64,000 nucleotides of DNA from Paenibacillus sp. CF384 (GTDB taxonomy: Bacteria > Bacillota > Bacilli > Paenibacillales > Paenibacillaceae), in assembly GCF_900106745.1 (NCBI RefSeq), contig NZ_FNNV01000018.1:1-64000 (forward strand), given 5' to 3'. Below, piece by piece: positions 62,039 through 64,000 of this stretch (the stretch's first letter is position 1; each line of letters starts with the position of its first letter). The notes beneath the pieces are model-generated. The model was not told the DNA's origin and did no database searches. It was given only the letters and a program-made list of their open reading frames with translations. Both the position numbers and the translations under genes were made by a program.

Positions 62039-63649
62039 ATGACTGACCATCAGCATCAGCATCAACAACAACATCCATCCAACACGAGCGCGGAAACCGT
62101 GCTCCTTCATATAGAACGGCTTGTGCAATTTGCGGTGCAGCGCGGAATGATCGAGCCTCCGCTGGATGTCTATGCATCCCGTAATGCGCTGCTTGAACTA
62201 TTCGGGTTTAACGAAGCGTATGAAGGCGTCGTCCCGGAGGAACGGCTGGAGAGCGCCGTACCGCTGCTTGAACCTCTGCTGGACTACGGAGCTTCGATCG
62301 GATTGATTGCAGACAATACAACCACTTTCCGCGATCTGCTGGATGCGCGTATTATGGGACTGCTCATGCCGCGTCCCTCGGAAGCGGCTGCGAAGTTTCG
62401 CCGGACAGCTGAGAACGAAGGGGTTAGCAAAGCAACCGATGAGTTCTACCGACTGAGCATCGATTCCAACTATATTCGGATGGATCGCATCGCGAAGAAT
62501 CAATATTGGGAGCAGCCGACGGCATACGGCAGCTTGGAGATCACCATCAATCTCTCCAAGCCGGAGAAGGATCCGCGGGAGATTGCGTTACTAAAGTCGC
62601 TCGCGCCTGTCAAAAGCAACTATCCCAAATGTCTGCTCTGCGCGGACAATGTAGGCTACGCCGGCCGAGCAGACCATCCTGCGCGTCAGAATCTGCGTAT
62701 TGTGCCGCTTGAGCTGCAAGGCGAGACGTGGTACTTCCAATACTCGCCGTATGTGTATTACAACGAGCACAGTATCGTATTCCACAGCAAGCATGTCCCG
62801 ATGCGCATTTCGTCGCTCACGTTTGCACGGCTGCTGGATTTCGTTGAAGCCGTTCCGCATTACTTTATCGGCTCCAATGCAGACCTGCCGATTGTAGGCG
62901 GCTCCATCCTGAATCATGATCATTTCCAAGCTGGTCGTCATGTCTTCCCAATGGAAACAGCAGCTGTCGAGCAAGTATTTGCTCATCCGCAAGGGGATGG
63001 CGTAACTTACAGCACCGTAGCTTGGCCAATGTCGGTCGTTCGACTGAACGGAACGGACAAAGAAGCAGTGCTGCGCGCTGCAGGCAGCATGCTGGATGCA
63101 TGGCGTGCATACAGCGATACGGAGGCGGATATCCTCGCATTCTCCGAGAAGAATGGCGAGCAGGTACCACATAATACGATTACGCCAATCGCCAGACTGC
63201 GTGATAACGGCGAATACGAGCTCGATCTGGTGCTGCGCAACAACCGTACAAGCGAAGAGCATCCGGACGGCATTTTCCACCCTCATCAGCATTTGCATCA
63301 TATTAAGAAAGAGAATATCGGTCTCATCGAGGTCATGGGACTCGCGGTACTCCCGGGCCGGCTCAGTGCCGAATTGGAAGAAATCTCGCACATCCTAACC
63401 GGAGAGCAAGCGTTTGATCAAGCCTCCCATGTCGGCGGCTCGCTTGAGAAACACGCGGAGTGGATTGCATCCATCGTGCAGACGCATGGATCGTCGCATA
63501 CAGCGGAGCAAGCAGAGGCACTTCTTCGCGATGAAGTCGGACGCAAGTTCCTTGAAGTACTTATGGATGCAGGGGTCTTCAAGCGTACGGCTCAAGGCGC
63601 GGAAGCTTTTGCGCGATTCCTTTTCTCACTTGGCTTAAACCGAGTTTAA
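62039..63649 (+). CDS. galT: UDP-glucose-hexose-1-phosphate uridylyltransferase (type II)
   Basis: A 536-aa enzyme of the class II GalT family found in Firmicutes, larger than the E. coli type. It transfers UMP between UDP-glucose and galactose-1-phosphate. Recognisable segments: YPKCLLCADNVGYAGR, GGSILNHDHFQAGRHVFPME and FHPHQHLHHIKKENIGLIEV. The N-terminus has a His/Gln-rich stretch (HQHQHQQQH), perhaps an unstructured tail. The ATG at 62039 follows GAGAGGAG; the longer frame from 62006 lacks a ribosome site. Confidence 0.95.
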   Translation: MTDHQHQHQQQHPSNTSAETVLLHIERLVQFAVQRGMIEPPLDVYASRNALLELFGFNEAYEGVVPEERLESAVPLLEPLLDYGASIGLIADNTTTFRDLLDARIMGLLMPRPSEAAAKFRRTAENEGVSKATDEFYRLSIDSNYIRMDRIAKNQYWEQPTAYGSLEITINLSKPEKDPREIALLKSLAPVKSNYPKCLLCADNVGYAGRADHPARQNLRIVPLELQGETWYFQYSPYVYYNEHSIVFHSKHVPMRISSLTFARLLDFVEAVPHYFIGSNADLPIVGGSILNHDHFQAGRHVFPMETAAVEQVFAHPQGDGVTYSTVAWPMSVVRLNGTDKEAVLRAAGSMLDAWRAYSDTEADILAFSEKNGEQVPHNTITPIARLRDNGEYELDLVLRNNRTSEEHPDGIFHPHQHLHHIKKENIGLIEVMGLAVLPGRLSAELEEISHILTGEQAFDQASHVGGSLEKHAEWIASIVQTHGSSHTAEQAEALLRDEVGRKFLEVLMDAGVFKRTAQGAEAFARFLFSLGLNRV

Positions 63650-63658
63650 TCGACAAAT

Positions 63659-63692
63659 GCCCATTACTTGTGACAGAAGAGGTGGGCTTTTT
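63659..63692 (+). terminator. probable terminator of the gal operon
   Basis: GCCCA-tta-CTT-gtgacag-AAG-agg-TGGGC followed by TTTTTCT; an interrupted stem. Confidence 0.6.
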
Positions 63693-63713
63693 CTATTCCC
63701 AAGTGGTGAGAAA

Positions 63714-63748
63714 TTGATAATTTATGAACAAATAATTATATTATTTGT
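63714..63748 (+). promoter_or_regulatory. promoter overlapped by a perfect palindrome
   Basis: TTGATA (63714-63719), 17 bp, TATATT (63737-63742). ACAAATAAT-TAT-ATTATTTGT (63728-63748) is a perfect 9-bp inverted repeat covering the -10, a likely repressor site. Confidence 0.7.
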
Positions 63749-63834
63749 AATAATTATAGAAATTGAAGAGGGATATCGGTAGTTATGGCGAAAAAATATA
63801 TAGTAATCGTATTTCAAAGTCAGGGGGATGTTTA

Positions 63835-64000
63835 ATGCCGCTTCCAATTATTCCTATTGATGAATTTCTGGCGTTGTCGACAGATGATCAAGTCGAGAAG
63901 CTGAAGCAGTGGAAAATGGACTATACGCTTAAGGATATTCGTGAAGCGTGGGGGTTCAAGCATTCGGCTCAGTATTACATGCTGCTGAAGAAGCTGCGCA
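63835..64000 (+). CDS. partial small protein, possibly DNA-binding
   Basis: The first 55 residues are visible: MPLPIIPIDEFLALSTDDQV, then EKLKQWKMDYTLKDIREAWG and FKHSAQYYMLLKKLR, cut by the window end. The segment TLKDIREAWGFKHSAQYYML has a helix-turn-helix-like rhythm. CAGGGGG lies about seven bases before the ATG. No family was recognised with certainty. Confidence 0.6.
   Translation, partial: MPLPIIPIDEFLALSTDDQVEKLKQWKMDYTLKDIREAWGFKHSAQYYMLLKKLR

Overview
The window looks like a chromosomal segment of a Paenibacillus-type Firmicute. The evidence is a KapB homologue, a TetR-YhgE pair, Bacillales-style Shine-Dalgarno sites (AGGAGG) with frequent GTG and TTG starts, several secreted proteins ending in copper-amine-oxidase-like stalk domains, an eps-type cluster with a split bacterial tyrosine kinase, and a Leloir galactose operon next to an AraC regulator. 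No rRNA, tRNA, CRISPR array, transposase or complete prophage was seen.

Layout. 1-9.4 kb: a CvfC-like NifU/HEAT protein, an MBL-fold hydrolase, an ABC-F ATPase, a zinc-ribbon protein, a methyltransferase, a KTSC-like protein, an SH3b-NlpC/P60 hydrolase, a diglucosyldiacylglycerol-synthase-like glycosyltransferase and kapB. 9.4-15.3 kb: pyrE, a TetR-YhgE pair with a shared candidate operator, and an SGNH hydrolase, separated by long intergenic tandem repeats. 15.4-20.2 kb: the glutamate synthase large subunit with a structured leader. 20.4-24.1 kb: a phage-tailspike-like protein with three exact 113-codon repeats, a 47-aa small protein behind a structured leader, and a divergent XRE repressor. 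24.2-47.8 kb: one long Wzx/Wzy-type exopolysaccharide operon. It holds a chain-length regulator and kinase, an EAR-like antitermination RNA, galU, a priming transferase, GDP-fucose, GDP-mannose and UDP-uronate synthesis, glycosyltransferases, Wzy, TupA, Wzx, CapA, LCP, VanZ and a DUF4832 glycosidase-like protein. 47.8-52.3 kb: DUF1854, PilZ, zinc-ribbon, ABC exporter and secreted coiled-coil genes. 52.4-58.6 kb: bactofilin, cardiolipin synthase, an FAD oxidoreductase, a 59-aa small protein, asparaginase, a large 51-bp repeat array and a DUF1328 membrane peptide. 58.7-63.7 kb: araC-galK-galE-galT. The window ends inside a small gene with a palindromic operator on its promoter.

Two observations stand out. 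First, a 15-bp dyad (GATAC-N5-GTATC-like) recurs at about ten sites. In at least three promoters it sits in or over the spacer between -35 and -10: ahead of the EPS operon, ahead of the DUF1854 gene and ahead of the secreted coiled-coil gene. It also lies upstream of the PilZ and zinc-ribbon genes and beside the xre gene. This suggests an undescribed biofilm/EPS regulon, with the divergent XRE protein as the obvious candidate repressor. Second, several intergenic regions carry arrays of unrelated or partly related sequence that nearly all share a 51-bp period, some with a palindromic core; the first repeat of one array supplies the stop codon of the preceding gene.
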